Source: Lithodes maja (taxonomy: Eukaryota > Arthropoda > Malacostraca > Decapoda > Lithodidae). From it: DNA of 64,000 bases. Positions 42,568-53,228 of the stretch are shown one piece after another; the stretch's first letter is position 1; every line of letters begins with the position of its first letter. Made by a program: the position numbers and the translations under genes. The notes under the pieces were generated by a model that was not told where the DNA came from, made no database searches, and saw only the letters and a list, made by a program, of their open reading frames with translations. The DNA lies in the NCBI GenBank assembly GCA_037953745.1, contig JBAKBP010001617.1, positions 142,108 to 206,107 of the forward strand, in the 5' to 3' direction.

Positions 42568-43350
42568 TTAAAAGCTCCAGTCAGTTTCTTTAAACATAGC
42601 TCTAAGTTTATGGAAGTTTGCTTTCTTGAAATTAGGGACTTTTTCGATGCTACTATTTGGTTCGTTACTAGTAAACTTTAAAGTGAAAGTTATCGTACGA
42701 TGGTCGCTGTTACTGAATTCATCACCAACATTCAAATTCTCTATCAATTCTTCTTTTGTTGCAAGTACAATGTCAAGAACGTTATTACCACGGGTCGGCG
42801 TTCGAACAAATTGATAAAGCGAACTCTCTTGCAAGTTCGTATACAAGTCATGTCCGGAGTGTGAAGTAAGAGTATCGCCCCACTTGGTCACAGGTAAATT
42901 AAAGTCGCCAAAATTACGGTATCTTGTGAGTTACTTACATCTGCAATTTGTTCGTAAATTTCTCGGTCAGTTTGCACTGATTGAGCTGGAGGTCTGTATA
43001 TTAACGCAAGTATTATTTTTGTACCTTTATTATTCTTTATTAGCACAAAAGATGTGTCGACGTTCACAATTTGAGGTTTTGACACGAGGGTCGGGTTAAG
43101 ACTTTCTTTGATATAAAATAAAACGCCACCTCCATTTTTATTTATTCGGCTGTTCTCAAACATTACATAACCGGGAAGTGAATACTCTGCTAAAAAGTCT
43201 CTATCTTCTGTATTGAGCCAAGATTCTGTTATGCCAATCACATCATAATTTTCTGTAAACACTAGTTCCTCTAAATCTGAAAATTTATTGCGTATGCTAC
43301 GAGCGTTTGCATAGAAAACCTTTAAAGTGCGGTTTTAGAACTCGCATTAC
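42568..43350 (-). pseudogene. CR1-like endonuclease domain, copy A
   Basis: Two overlapping frames (43262-42888 and 42891-42568) cover most of an apurinic-type endonuclease: VIGITESWLN, GGGVLFYIKES, ALIYRPPAQ, then FSNSDHRTI with the catalytic SDH. The shift at about 42890 destroys continuity. This domain nicks the target DNA to start reverse transcription. Confidence 0.8.
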
Positions 43351-43489
43351 GTTCTTTCATCGAATTTTTGGTTCTGGTCGGATCTACATTTACATTCATG
43401 GCTGTCCTCGGTCCTCGGTCGTTATCCCTGACGGTTTTGAATTTGGTCGTGTTGGTGGAGATTTATCCAAATTCGCGGTTCTTGACGGA

Positions 43490-44533
43490 TTAGTATTTAA
43501 TTCCTTTGTAGGTTGCCGTCCTCGCTGTCTTCGGTCCTCCTTCCTGGTTGTCCTGTGCTGAGTCGATTTCTTCTCCGAAAATCTTCACCGCATCGTTGAG
43601 AAGACGCCCAAAACGTGCTGCTCCCACCTGGTTCAGATGAACTCCATCGTCCGAAAACAAATAGTCATCGAAGTAGAAATTGTCCCAGGTGTCGACGAAT
43701 CCCACGTTCTCCTTCCTGCAGAGGTTTGCTAGACAAACGATTTGTGCTGGTGGCTATGTTGTAAAATCGGCTCTCTACACCGAGCCGGGGGACGATTCCT
43801 GAGACGATGATCCTTGATGACTTCTCCTTAAACGACTTGATCAGCTGCTGGTACTTTAAAAGCAAATCTTCCGACCGGGTTCGCTGCACATCGTTGGATC
43901 CAACGTGGATGACGTACATTGTATTAGCAGGGGCCAGCTTTGATACTTCGTCAACTGCTGCAACTACGTCATCCACACCACCACCAGGGATACAAAAACG
44001 CTTCCTGGTCTTAGGTGCCCTGGCGCAAAACTCTGTGAGCTGACCACGTATCATCGAGTCTCCCACGAGCCGGACTTCTTCTATTTCCTCTTCGTCATCT
44101 GAGTCTGCGAGTATCTGGAAACGGTTTTGACACTCGGTAATCGGTATGTGTTTCCTGGTCTTGGGGCAAACGTTGTCCTCACGACACGGAAGTTGTCTTG
44201 AGGGGGAAGAGAGTCACTATTTGTATCTTGAGTATCGGATACATCAGCTGAAGTGGCTACTGTAGGCGTTGAATTGTTGGCAGTTGACGTTGGGGCGTTG
44301 GTGGCTGCTGGAGTTGCGGTGACAATTGAAGTTTGTGGTACTCCAACGTTGAGTGTTACAAACTCTTGGAGTGATTCCCAGCTTCATGGTGAGGACGTTG
44401 ATCTTGTTGTAGGCTTCGTCTAATTTCACTGTAAATTCTCTCGTTGCTGGCAGAGCCGGCAGTCTTGAAGATCGATAGTAGCAAACATGGACTCACCAAA
44501 CCTACCGGCGCAGTTCGCACAAGCGCGAGGCAT
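43490..44533 (-). pseudogene. CR1-like ORF1 with SGNH esterase domain
   Basis: The start at 44533 (MPRACANCAGRFG) gives a cysteine pair pattern CX2C...CX2C like a small zinc finger, then a frameshift. The segment 44066-43665 carries GDSMIRGQL (SGNH block I), HVGSNDV (block III with the Asn) and, after another frameshift, 43705-43490 gives DGVHLN (block V with the catalytic His). An esterase-bearing ORF1 is known from CR1 LINEs; the protein binds RNA and helps retroposition. At least two shifts break it. Confidence 0.75.
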
Positions 44534-44545
44534 GGTGACAGTCAC

Positions 44546-44648
44546 TTTCTTCAGATCACTTCACTCACTTAAAAAACAATTCACTCACTTTAAAAACAAT
44601 TCACTCACTTTAAAACACTTCACTCACTTTAAAAACACTTCAATCACT
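44546..44648. repeat. Tandem CACTCACTTTAAAAACA repeat
   Basis: About five copies of a 15-20 base unit directly upstream (minus sense) of the LINE ORF1 start. Perhaps the 5' untranslated region of the LINE. Confidence 0.7.
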
Positions 44649-44886
44649 TCAACCGAAAACAAATATGCTGAAATACGCAGAAATAGGTTATCAGGGGTGA
44701 TAGCCTAACCGAAAACAAAAATGTTGAGATACGCAGAATTAGGCTTCCAGGGGCGATAGCCTAACCAAAAGTTTTTTTTTAAATTGAAATACGCAATAAT
44801 AGGCTACCAGCGTTGAATAGCCTAACCGAAAATAATAAAATTGAAATTCGCAGAAATAGGCTACCAGGTGTGATAACCTAACCTTA
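44649..44886. repeat. About 62-bp tandem repeat, 4 copies
   Basis: Units run AACCGAAAACAAATATGCTG to GGCTACCAGGGGTGATAGCC with indels. The position next to the LINE start suggests LINE promoter repeats, which is inference. Confidence 0.75.
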
Positions 44887-45790
44887 AACAAATATATGTA
44901 TAACAGAATATGTAACTAAATATACAATTCACCAAATAGAGATTATATAAAAATAAAGTGTGACTGCACACAAGGGGTTAATATACTGTGTCAAACAGAT
45001 GGACCTGGTGTCACTGTAGCCTAGTAAAGCAGTAGCCTACTCTTTTTAGATAAAAAAAGTGTATCAGTCAAAGGTTATTACAAGAACGTGCAAGCAACAA
45101 CTAAAATTACAGATATATACTGTATAGCTACAGTAGGATACTAAATACAATATCTACAAGAGTTAATAATAAAACAGATTGGCTGGCTATAGGCTAGGCT
45201 AGGTTTGGGTTAGGTCAAAAGCTTGGCAGGTTGGGTTAGGCTAGGTTAGTTTGTACAAATACCACCCTTAGCTTAAAGTAAAATCAGTCTGAGGAGAAAA
45301 AGTCAAGAATATATCCTAGGGGGAAAAGATAAATGAATGCACTTAAATTTGGTACAAAATTTGCTGGAATTTAATGTATAATCCCCCCAAAAGGTTTGTT
45401 TACAAAATGGCGTCGGCGTTAGTCTCTGTAGGCAGGTTAGTTAGTAAACAATATTGTTTATTAGCAAATTAATATGCAAAGCTTTACTTACATACAAGGC
45501 AGTTAAATAGATACTTACTACAGTAGGTAATGGGTAAAATTAGGGGCTACGATTTTATATAAAATAGTAATAAGAGAGCGTTTGTTTACAAAGCAAAACA
45601 AAACAATAGATGGCGCTAGTGGCGCCCTGTCCGAGCAGGAGTCTTGTGATAAACACAAAGTTTATCAGTCAATACACAGCGAAATATCGTGCAGTGTTAC
45701 TTACTAAGCTACAGGATGGTTAAACGTGCTCTTAACCACCTTCATGCACAAGAATGAAGAGGATGAGTAGTTAATACTCAAATTATGATC
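44887..45790. other. Spacer without recognised gene
   Basis: Contains a short GGTTAGG/GGCTAGG-rich run (45190-45250). At 45412 a frame ATGGCGTCGGCG is followed after about 30 bases by AGGTTAGT, a possible splice donor. This could be a tiny first exon, but nothing supports it further. Confidence 0.35.
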
Positions 45791-45794
45791 GATA

Positions 45795-45866
45795 TCGTGA
45801 GAGCGTTGACAGAGCGTCTGCAGCGTCTGGCGCTGCAGACGCTGCAGCGTCCTGCAGCGCCCTCCT
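45795..45866. repeat. GC-rich hairpin
   Basis: GCGTCTGCAGCGTC and its reverse complement flank TGGCGCTGCA, giving a stem around CTGCAG repeated. It borders a pyrimidine-rich tract. Confidence 0.6.
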
Positions 45867-46110
45867 CTCTGCCCCCCCCCTCCTACTCCCCCTCCCTCCC
45901 AACTTCCTATCTGCCCCCCACCTTCCCCCTCTACCCCTTACTGCTCCATTGTCACAGCCACCCTCCTATCTTTTCCATCCTCCTCGCTTTCTCCTCCACC
46001 CATCCTCCTCTCCTCCACCCCCACCCCCCCTCTCTTTACCACCTTCCACCCAGCCTCCTCTCTTCCTCCATAATCCCTCACCCTCACCCCCCACCCCCTC
46101 CCTTCCAATC
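45860..46110. repeat. Pyrimidine-rich low-complexity tract
   Basis: Almost only C and T on plus (CCTCCCAACTTCC, CCTCCTCTCCTCC and C-runs). The 109-codon P/S-rich frame here is a composition artefact. Confidence 0.8.
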
Positions 46111-46607
46111 TTAACTTTCATTCAACCTTAAAGACTTCAATTTTGGACAAATTGCTCATCTGTTTATTGAATTGGAAGGGTTGGATATTAATTGATCACT
46201 TCTACAGTTTTTCATTATATTTTTAGTTCTATATATATTTATGGTTTTACGTAAACATTCTTCCTTTAATAATTTGAGTAAATGTGTATTATTATGTATA
46301 ATTCCACGTTTTATATTAGTATTTGTATAATTATGTTCTCTCTCTCTCTTATCTTTGTTCATCAATTTGTAAACTCTTGTCATTCTTTGTTTGTTTCATT
46401 TATAATTCAGTCCAACTTCCAGGATGTTTCTTTTATTCTTTGCTTCGTTTTGTCTTCTGTCATTTTTTACAAAGCTTTTTACAGAATTGTCTTCTATTTA
46501 CAGGGAATATCTTGTTCATCTTCTTAAATAGGTATAGGGGGGGGGGGGGGCAGAGGATAGGAGACAGGAAAGTGGAGAGATAAAGGAGGAAAATAGAAAA
46601 CAGAATA

Positions 46608-46750
46608 CAAAATATATTGTAAAGAATCAACTGAAGAATCATATAACATCGGAATAAATAAATAAATTGTGAAGAATCGACTGAAAAATTAATATAATAT
46701 AGGAAGAACACAAATTGTGAAGAATCGACTGAAGAATTATATAACATCAA
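46608..46750. repeat. 60-bp tandem repeat, 3 copies
   Basis: Unit built on TTGTGAAGAATCGACTGAAG and AATTATATAACATC, with small indels. Function unknown. Confidence 0.8.
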
Positions 46751-46879
46751 GGGAGGAACAGCACTTTATTGACAACATTTCGCTTAGAGGATTTTTTGAT
46801 CAATAACATGAATTAGAAAGTTAGGATATTTTCAGTTCCTTCATGGTGAGAGAGGGAAAGTAGTAGGCTGTCGTTGGTG

Positions 46880-46887
46880 GGAGAGAG

Positions 46888-46964
<77 letters not shown>
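46880..46964. repeat. (GA)n microsatellite
   Basis: Long GA run followed by three AGCTACATAG units. Confidence 0.9.
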
Positions 46965-46966
<2 letters not shown>

Positions 46967-47048
46967 ACATAGAGCTACATAGAGCTACATAGATACACAG
47001 ACCACACAGACCTCAAGGTCCTTACTAGGCAGTCTGGCCTTACAAACT
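46965..47048. repeat. Interspersed repeat shared with 55168-55240
   Basis: CATAGATACACAGACCACAC followed by AGACCTCAAGGTCC matches ATAGATACACTGACCACACA followed by GACCTTACGATCC at the other site. Short dispersed repeat of unknown family. Confidence 0.55.
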
Positions 47049-47049
47049 A

Positions 47050-47128
<79 letters not shown>

Positions 47129-47215
47129 CGGTACATACATATACACACATACACACACACACACACACACATACACATACATACATACACACATACATAC
47201 ATATATATATACAGT
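47049..47215. repeat. (TA)n, (CA)n and mixed microsatellite
   Basis: TA run 47049-47122, then CA-rich sequence with CATA tetranucleotides. All overlapping frames are artefacts. Confidence 0.9.
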
Positions 47216-47277
47216 ATATATATACTGTACATACTGTACAGTGCACACACATACACTTACATACATTTATTTATTTT

Positions 47278-48231
47278 TTATTTTTTCCATATCACCCCAG
47301 CCCTCTGCAGATAGAGGTCAAGCCTTCCCTTGAAAGCGTTTATTGTGTCACTCTCCACCACTCTCGCTGGTAGTTTATTCCACTTTGTCGCCACACTGTA
47401 GGTGAAGAAACTCTTTGTGACATCTAGGTTTGCCTTTTTGGTTTTTAATTTAATTCCATTTCCGCGAGTTTGATTAGTATTGTTTAATGTGAATAGTGCA
47501 TTTACATCGACTTTGTCGAAACCTTTTAGTATCTTAAAGCACTCAATAAGCTGACCCCTCAACCTCCTCTTTTTTAATGAGAACAGGTTCAATCGTTTAA
47601 GTCTTTCTTCATATGGTTTATTTCTTAATGAGGGTATCATCTTCGTCGCTCTACGCTGTACTGACTCGAGTCTTACAATGTCCTTGATCAGATAAGGTGA
47701 CCAGAACTGCACACCATATTCAAGGTGGGGCCTCACCATACTTTTGAACAGTGGCACTATTACGTTTTCATGTTTATATGTAAATTTTCGTTTAATAAAG
47801 CCCAATGCTATGTTTGCCTTATTTGCAGCTGCTATACATTGGTCGGAAGTTTTTAGGTTTTCAGATATTAGTACCCCTAGGTCTTTTACTACCGTTGCGG
47901 TTTTTATTTCTTTGCCATTCATTTCGTATTTGTATTTCATATTTCTGCTACCAACCTGCAGCACCTGACATTTATCGACATTGAAGGGCATCTGCCATTT
48001 TTTCGACCACTCTGATATCTTGTTTAAATCAGATTGCAACGCATTTCTATCATCTTCGTTCAGGACTGTATTTCCTATTTTTGTATCGTCGGCGAATTTG
48101 GAAATGGTGTTGTTTACCCCTACATCAATATCGTTAATGTAAATGAGAAACAGGACCGGTCCAAGGACTGAACCCTGTGGAACTCCACTAGTGACAGGCT
48201 CCCACTCCGATTCCACTCCATTTATCACCAC
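47278..48231 (-). pseudogene. CR1-like RT, C-terminal part, copy B
   Basis: 317 codons with SGVPQGSVLGPVLF, SKFADDTKIG (both catalytic aspartates kept) and the C-terminal region EYGVQFWSPY and RRATKMIPSLRNKPYEERL typical of CR1 proteins. Downstream is the 3' end. Confidence 0.87.
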
Positions 48232-48258
48232 TCTCTGTCTTCTGTCTGTAAGCCAATT

Positions 48259-48528
48259 TTATATCCAAGAATGAATTTCACCTTTGATACCTATCCTCTC
48301 CAGTTTAGCCAATAGTTTTCGGTGAGGCACCTTGTCGAAAGCTTTTTGAAAGTCCAAGAAGATTATATCTAGTGATTTCGTCATGTCGTTATATGTGAAT
48401 AGTTTGTTATAAATTTCAATCAAATTTGTTAGGCATGACTTATTTGATCTAAAGCCGTGTTGACTATTTTTGATTAGGTTGTTTGATTCGAGGTAATCTA
48501 CTATCTTCTCTCTAAGGATTTTTTCCAT
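48259..48528 (-). pseudogene. CR1-like RT, middle part, copy B
   Basis: 89 codons with QHGFRSNKSC and the motif A region FLDFQKAFDKVPH. It ends with a TAA after IHSWI; the frame is otherwise continuous with 48231. Confidence 0.85.
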
Positions 48529-48645
48529 GATTTTTCCTACAATTGAAGTTAGACTAATTGGTCTGTAATTACTCGCTTTGGCCTTGCTACCCTTCTTGTA
48601 TATCGGCGTAATGTTCGCATCTTTCCAATCACTCCGTACAATCCC

Positions 48646-49284
48646 CTATAGTAATGATAAGTTAAATAGTTGTGTCAGGGGTTTTGCTATTTCGTCCTTA
48701 ACATTCTTAATTATTTTCGGGTGGAGCATGTCGGGTTCCGGGGTCTTATTTACATTTAAATTACTCAATTTGGTTTGTACTTCGCTAACACTGATGGTGA
48801 AATCTCCTATCACATGAGCTGAGGTGTTATTTTCAAGGGTATGATCGATAATTTCTTCTGTGAAAACTGAGCCAAAATATTTGTTGAGCAGATTTGCCGT
48901 GTTTGTGTCACCTGTTATTGTCTGGCCATCTTCTATTAGCGGTCCGATTCCGCTTTTGATCTGTTTATTTTTATTTACGTAGCTGTAGATTTTTTTGGGG
49001 TTTGTGGCACTTTCTCTGGCAATAGTCATTTCGTAATTTTGTTTGTTCGCCCTAATTATTGTTTTCACTTCCCTTCTACTATTTTTGTACAAGTTTTTAA
49101 TTACTTCAGTGTTTGTGTTATTTTTTACAAGTTTGTGGAGTTGATTCCTTTTTCTTATTGCCTTGCCAATATCTCTACTGTACCAAGGGGGCATACTTGA
49201 TTTCGTATTACGTTTTGGTTTCATGGGTACAAATTGTTTATGCGCCTCTGTAATTGTAGACTTAAAATGTCCCCCATAGTTCAT
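48646..49284 (-). pseudogene. CR1-like RT, N-terminal part, copy B
   Basis: 212 codons of basic linker (PWYSRDIGKAIRKRNQLHKL) and the RT start (VNKTPEPDMLHPKIIKN, usually TPGPD). It ends at a stop after FNLSLL, the position equivalent to FNKSLQSG in copy C. Confidence 0.85.
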
Positions 49285-50149
49285 TTACTTCGTTTATATT
49301 TATGAGGTTTGAGTGTATGTTTGATAGCGATTCCTTAAGTCCGTCATAATTTGCGTTTTTGAAGTCCGAAACCATTCCTGTTGTTTTTACTGAGGAATAT
49401 TTGCTTATAACGTTGATTCTTAAGATTTTATGATCGGACGTTGCCAGATGTTCACCTACATCCAGGTTTGATAATAGATTTTCTTGGGTAGTGATTACGA
49501 GGTATAATATATTCCTGTCTCGCGTCGGCTGTTTTACGTGTTGAGTCAAAAAATTGTCCTGGATGAAGCTTGTCATTAGGCGTGACTCAGCATTTTTTCC
49601 GGTCGTGGTATTCCAGTCAATTAGGGGGAGGTTATAGTCACCTAGTAAAACTGTTTCGTCGGAATTAAGGGTTTTCTCTAGTATTTCATAAAAAATTGTA
49701 TCATCGGCAACAGTTAGTCTCGGTGGTCGGTACGCTGTAGTGATATTTAAGTTCATGTTTTTTGTATTTATTTTGACGCACACTATTTCTGCATTACTTT
49801 CGGGGAGAGTCACCTCAACTGGGTTTAAGTAGGTTGCAACGTACATTGCAACCCCCCCTCTTTGTTTTCCATTGTTACGGTCTTTATGAATTTTTTTATA
49901 TGGCTCTATGTGATATTCATGAAGTAGATCTTTATTTTTAAGGTTCAGATGTGTTTCCGTTATACAAATAACGTCAACTTTCTCATTTAATAACAGACAT
50001 TTGAGTTCGTCTATTTTGTTTCTTATTGAGCAGGCATTTATGGATATTATTTTTATATCATTTTTCTCAGCATGCGCTGGATTTGTTTTTCTTTTTGGGG
50101 GATGGGTTTGGGGTTGTGACTTGAAGCCGCGGCGGGTTGTCAAATTCAT
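49262..50149 (-). pseudogene. CR1-like endonuclease, copy B
   Basis: 295 codons. Endonuclease motifs in order: ISINACSIRNK, CITETHLN, TAYRPPRL, LLGDYNLPLIDW, ATSDHKIL. All catalytic positions appear present (Asn, Glu, Tyr, Asp/Asn, Ser-Asp-His). The frame stops at 49262 just before RT, where a shift to the next piece occurs. Confidence 0.85.
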
Positions 50150-50344
50150 TCAGTTGGTTGGGTTGGCTTGGATGGGGTTGGGTGGGGTTGTTTAGTTTGT
50201 TTTGTGGTTCAGGTAGGTAAATTTTCGCAACTTGTGGGCCATTGGGGTTGACGGTTTCGTTTAAATGGTTGTGATGGACTTGGAAGGGTTGGGCGGGGTT
50301 ATTTATTTCTCTTAATTGTGCGGGTGGAGTTTGATTGGGTAGGG

Positions 50345-50345
<1 letters not shown>

Positions 50346-50421
<76 letters not shown>

Positions 50422-50467
50422 AGCAATAGAGAACAAAAGATAAAACGAGAGAGAGAGAGAGAGAGAT
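50346..50467. repeat. (GA)n microsatellites
   Basis: GA runs 50347-50415 and 50448-50466 with a G-run and a short unique piece between. They separate copy B from the 3' fragment at 50468. Confidence 0.9.
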
Positions 50468-50585
50468 ATATAGTACAAAGGAAAGCAAGCAACAACATAT
50501 CTTCCAATCCTTACGAGGCTGCTTGTATCTAAACTACCTAGACTAGAACTACCTGTACTAGAAGTACAATTACTATATTCCTATT
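50468..50585 (-). mobile_element. 3' end fragment of a CR1-like LINE
   Basis: AGTACAAAGGAAAGCAAGCA followed by ACAACATATCT matches the 3' tails of copies A (about 40310-40350) and C (about 60280-60320). Only the tail is left, next to (GA)n. A diverged stretch with CTACCTAGACTAGAACTACC follows. Confidence 0.6.
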
Positions 50586-50591
50586 AACCTC

Positions 50592-50592
50592 C

Positions 50593-50624
<32 letters not shown>
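50592..50624. repeat. (GA)n microsatellite
   Basis: Short GA run. Confidence 0.85.
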
Positions 50625-50628
<4 letters not shown>

Positions 50629-50859
50629 GCCAACAAAAACAGGAGAGTGACTGATTGATGGATGGAGGAAGCAAGAAAGGAAGATGAAGGAGGGGAATAT
50701 GCTAAAGAGGAATAAGGGGTGAAGAAATAATGGCATAAACGAAGGAGACAATGAGTAATAAATTGAATGCACGAAAATTATACCCAGGGAGAGAAAGAGC
50801 ATGGAAGAAGTAAGGGGGGTAGGGTTTATATATTAGTTAATGTATTTAATTATTTATCA

Positions 50860-51312
50860 ATTCTGCAAAGCAGAGTGGTATCGTGCACACTCCTTCTCCT
50901 AGATCGTTCGATGGATTTTCACCAAATTTCACAGGAAAATTCATTTGGTCAATGCGATGGTCAGTCAAAAAGAAATTTTCAATTTAACTTAAAGGTTAAG
51001 GTCAAAGGTCAAGGTTAAAAATTAGGTCAATATTTTATATTATTTAGTTTTTACTCAATTGTATTCATTTTCACTATACAAGTTACTGGTAACCTTGATA
51101 TATTATTGACCGAATTATATATAAATATTCTAAATAGTAAGGTCAAAGGTCAAGGTCAAAGGTCAAAATAAGTGTTTTACTAGTATTTCTTATACTAACT
51201 GTTAGATTCATACTAGGCTTACCATATATATTCGGAATACCTACACCAAGGTCATACAAGAAACTATACAATTCCACTTGAAAGATCAAGGTCACAGGTC
51301 AAGGTCAAGGGG
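50860..51312. repeat. Repeat rich in AGGTCA
   Basis: Three clusters of tandem AGGTCA with spacing of 0-1 bases: about 50993-51020, 51138-51172 and 51284-51312 (for example AGGTCAAAGGTCAAGGTCAA). The upstream part TCGATGGATTTTCACCAAAT has the look of a dispersed repeat. No gene. Confidence 0.7.
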
Positions 51313-51339
51313 AAAAGCAAAAACACACACGCACGTATA

Positions 51340-51494
51340 CACAGACACAGACACACACACACACACACACACACTTCTGCGAGAGGAGTATTACATCATG
51401 GAGGTAAACAAGGAACTAGAATATTAAGAACAAACGCACACACACGCTCATGTACACATTCCCTCTCTCATATACATTCAGATGCGCATGTTTT

Positions 51495-51535
<41 letters not shown>
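51340..51535. repeat. (CA)n microsatellites
   Basis: CA runs around 51348-51373 and 51502-51531, with CACACGCTCATGTACAC between. Confidence 0.85.
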
Positions 51536-51537
<2 letters not shown>

Positions 51538-51663
51538 TTTCTAGATACAAACGGACTGGTCATAAAATACTGATCTAATAACTATTGATCGTTTTCATAC
51601 CCTAGGGCCTAGACTTTCCTATTTAAACCAAAATATTGTATGTGAACAACTGTGTCACATCTA

Positions 51664-51692
51664 AGGATGAGAGAGAGAGAGAGAGAGAGAGA
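51664..51692. repeat. (GA)n microsatellite
   Basis: GA run followed by a GTGGAGGGTGGG purine-rich stretch. Confidence 0.85.
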
Positions 51693-51751
51693 TTGTGAGT
51701 GAGTGGAGGGTGGGATGGGGAATGGGAGTGGGCTGTGGAAGGCAGCCGTCA

Positions 51752-52032
51752 CCTGTCCCCCCCCCCCCAACCACCACCACTCCTGAATATTCCAGTGACC
51801 AACAGCACCACCACCCCCCACACCTAATGTCTCTAATGGTCTCCTCCCCCTCCACCCCCCAGTGACCAGCAGCAATCCCCCCCCCCCCACCTAAGGTCTC
51901 TAATGGTCCCCCCCCCCCCCCAGTGACCAGCAACCCACCCACTTAATGTCTCTATTGGTTCCCCACTCCCCCCTTCACCCCCCACCCCCCCAGTGACCAG
52001 CAACCCACCCACCTAATGTCTCTAATGGTATC
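51752..52032. repeat. About 60-70 bp C-rich tandem repeat
   Basis: Four to five degenerate copies combining a long C-run, CAGTGACCAGCA and ACCTAATGTCTCTAATGGT. The minus-strand glycine-rich frames (51609-51942) arise from it. Confidence 0.8.
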
Positions 52033-52169
52033 AATTCTGTAACAAACTCATTATTTGATGTTGCATACACAATTATAAACATGGGTGCTTCAGTCACCCA
52101 AATGGCACGGCAGAGATAGGCTGCTTGGGGAGGAAGTATACTGTACATTATATTACACCTCTCTCAGCT

Positions 52170-52172
52170 TTA

Positions 52173-52248
<76 letters not shown>

Positions 52249-52261
52249 TGTGTGTGTGTGA

Positions 52262-52295
<34 letters not shown>

Positions 52296-52320
52296 CAGCG
52301 AGAGCGAGAGAGAGGTGGGG
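52170..52320. repeat. (TG)n and (GA)n microsatellite
   Basis: TG run of over 100 bases with two GAG interruptions, then GA repeats. Confidence 0.92.
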
Positions 52321-52400
52321 GGTGGGAGGGGGAAGCAGGTTGACAGGTTGTATTGTGGCTAGGGTAATAGATGAGAGAGAGGAGAGGGAATACATGAGAA

Positions 52401-52602
52401 TTAACCCCTTCACCACCACGACGTAATTTTCATCCTATTCTGGTTACCATTAGACGATTTTCTTTAGTATAATAATCTACCTATACGACTCATATGGGTA
52501 AATACGATCTCCATAAACCCTCTTAGTAACATAGGTCCTTCTTAAACTGCATACAATCCTTTAATTTTAGCCAGAATCACGTCATGGTGCTGAAGGGGTT
52601 AA
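52401..52602. mobile_element. 202-bp TTAA-flanked MITE
   Basis: TTAA at 52401-52404 and 52599-52602. Terminal inverted repeats: CCCCTTCACCACCACGACGT at the left, reading ACGTCATGGTGCTGAAGGGG at the right. A diverged copy with the same left end lies at 63047-63190. Confidence 0.85.
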
Positions 52603-52637
52603 CCTGATGAATCCCAGACGCTCATCCTTCGTAAACG

Positions 52638-52853
52638 TTAACCCTGTGAGTACCAGCGACGTGTGATACATTTTATTCTAGCTATATTTTAGACGATATT
52701 ATGCAGCTTAGGAAGGATCTATGGTAGTTAAAAGGGTTGGTTAAGATAGTTTGAAGCCTTATTATTGCTAGAGGTCCTTCCTAAGCTGAATAACATCGCT
52801 TAATAGTTGCCAGAATAGGATGAAAAGGGCGTCCCTGGTACTGAATGGGCTAA
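52638..52853. mobile_element. 216-bp TTAA-type MITE
   Basis: Left TTAA 52638-52641 with CCCTGTGAGTACCAG, right end CTGGTACTGAATGGG then CTAA (52850-52853, one change from TTAA). Internally TTATGCAGCTTAGGAAGG pairs with CCTTCCTAAGCTGAATAA. It lies only 36 bases from the previous MITE. Same family as 23095-23307 and 34388-34586. Confidence 0.82.
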
Positions 52854-53089
52854 AGGTTTTGAAGATGATATTTTGAACTAAATTTGAATACAATAATAAA
52901 GTGACACCAATTCGAATATTTGATCCTTAAAGCCAAGTTCAGTAGCATCTGGACTATAATATAATACTGTATTGTATCGTCTGTGATCAATACGGATTGG
53001 AATGGTTGAGTCGCCATGTATGCACTTGCCCGTAGCAACCAGTTAACTAAAACAACCAACTACCACAACCCTAACCACAAAAACCTAAA

Positions 53090-53228
53090 CCACAACCAAA
53101 ACAACAAATTCCAACCACCACAATCACACCTACCACAACCCTCTACCACCCCTAACAACCTGTGTATTATAATCCCCAACTACCACACCTACCACAACCC
53201 TCTACCACCCCTAACAACCTCTGTATTA
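53090..53228. repeat. 71-bp satellite, left portion
   Basis: Units with CCCTCTACCACCCCTAACAA and CCTCTGTATTATAATCCCCA. It is cut by the SINE-like copy at 53229. Confidence 0.85.

Larger units (their letters stand above)
40270..44545 (-). mobile_element. CR1-like LINE, copy A (near full length, inactive)
   Basis: In minus orientation: ORF1 with an SGNH-type esterase (44533-43490), endonuclease (about 43350-42700), and reverse transcriptase (about 42570-40524), followed by a 3' untranslated region and a short tail of TTTGTACTCC repeats (about 40300-40330). It is very similar to copy C (60275-62836) throughout the shared part. Many small indels distinguish it from copy C, such as one base missing next to the FADD motif near 41361, so it is inactive. 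Confidence 0.9.
47270..50345 (-). mobile_element. CR1-like LINE, copy B (inactive)
   Basis: Minus strand: endonuclease (50149-49262), then RT in three pieces (49284-48646, 48528-48259, 48231-47278). It resembles copies A and C in motif order but differs widely in sequence, so it is another CR1-type family. The 5' side runs into a GGGTTGG-rich stretch and (GA)n at 50347; the 3' tail is A-rich and joins the microsatellites at 47.2 kb. Confidence 0.9.

Noticed and set aside
47053..47373. Tyrosine-isoleucine and threonine-histidine frames
   Set aside because: Translation of (TA)n and (CA)n tracts.
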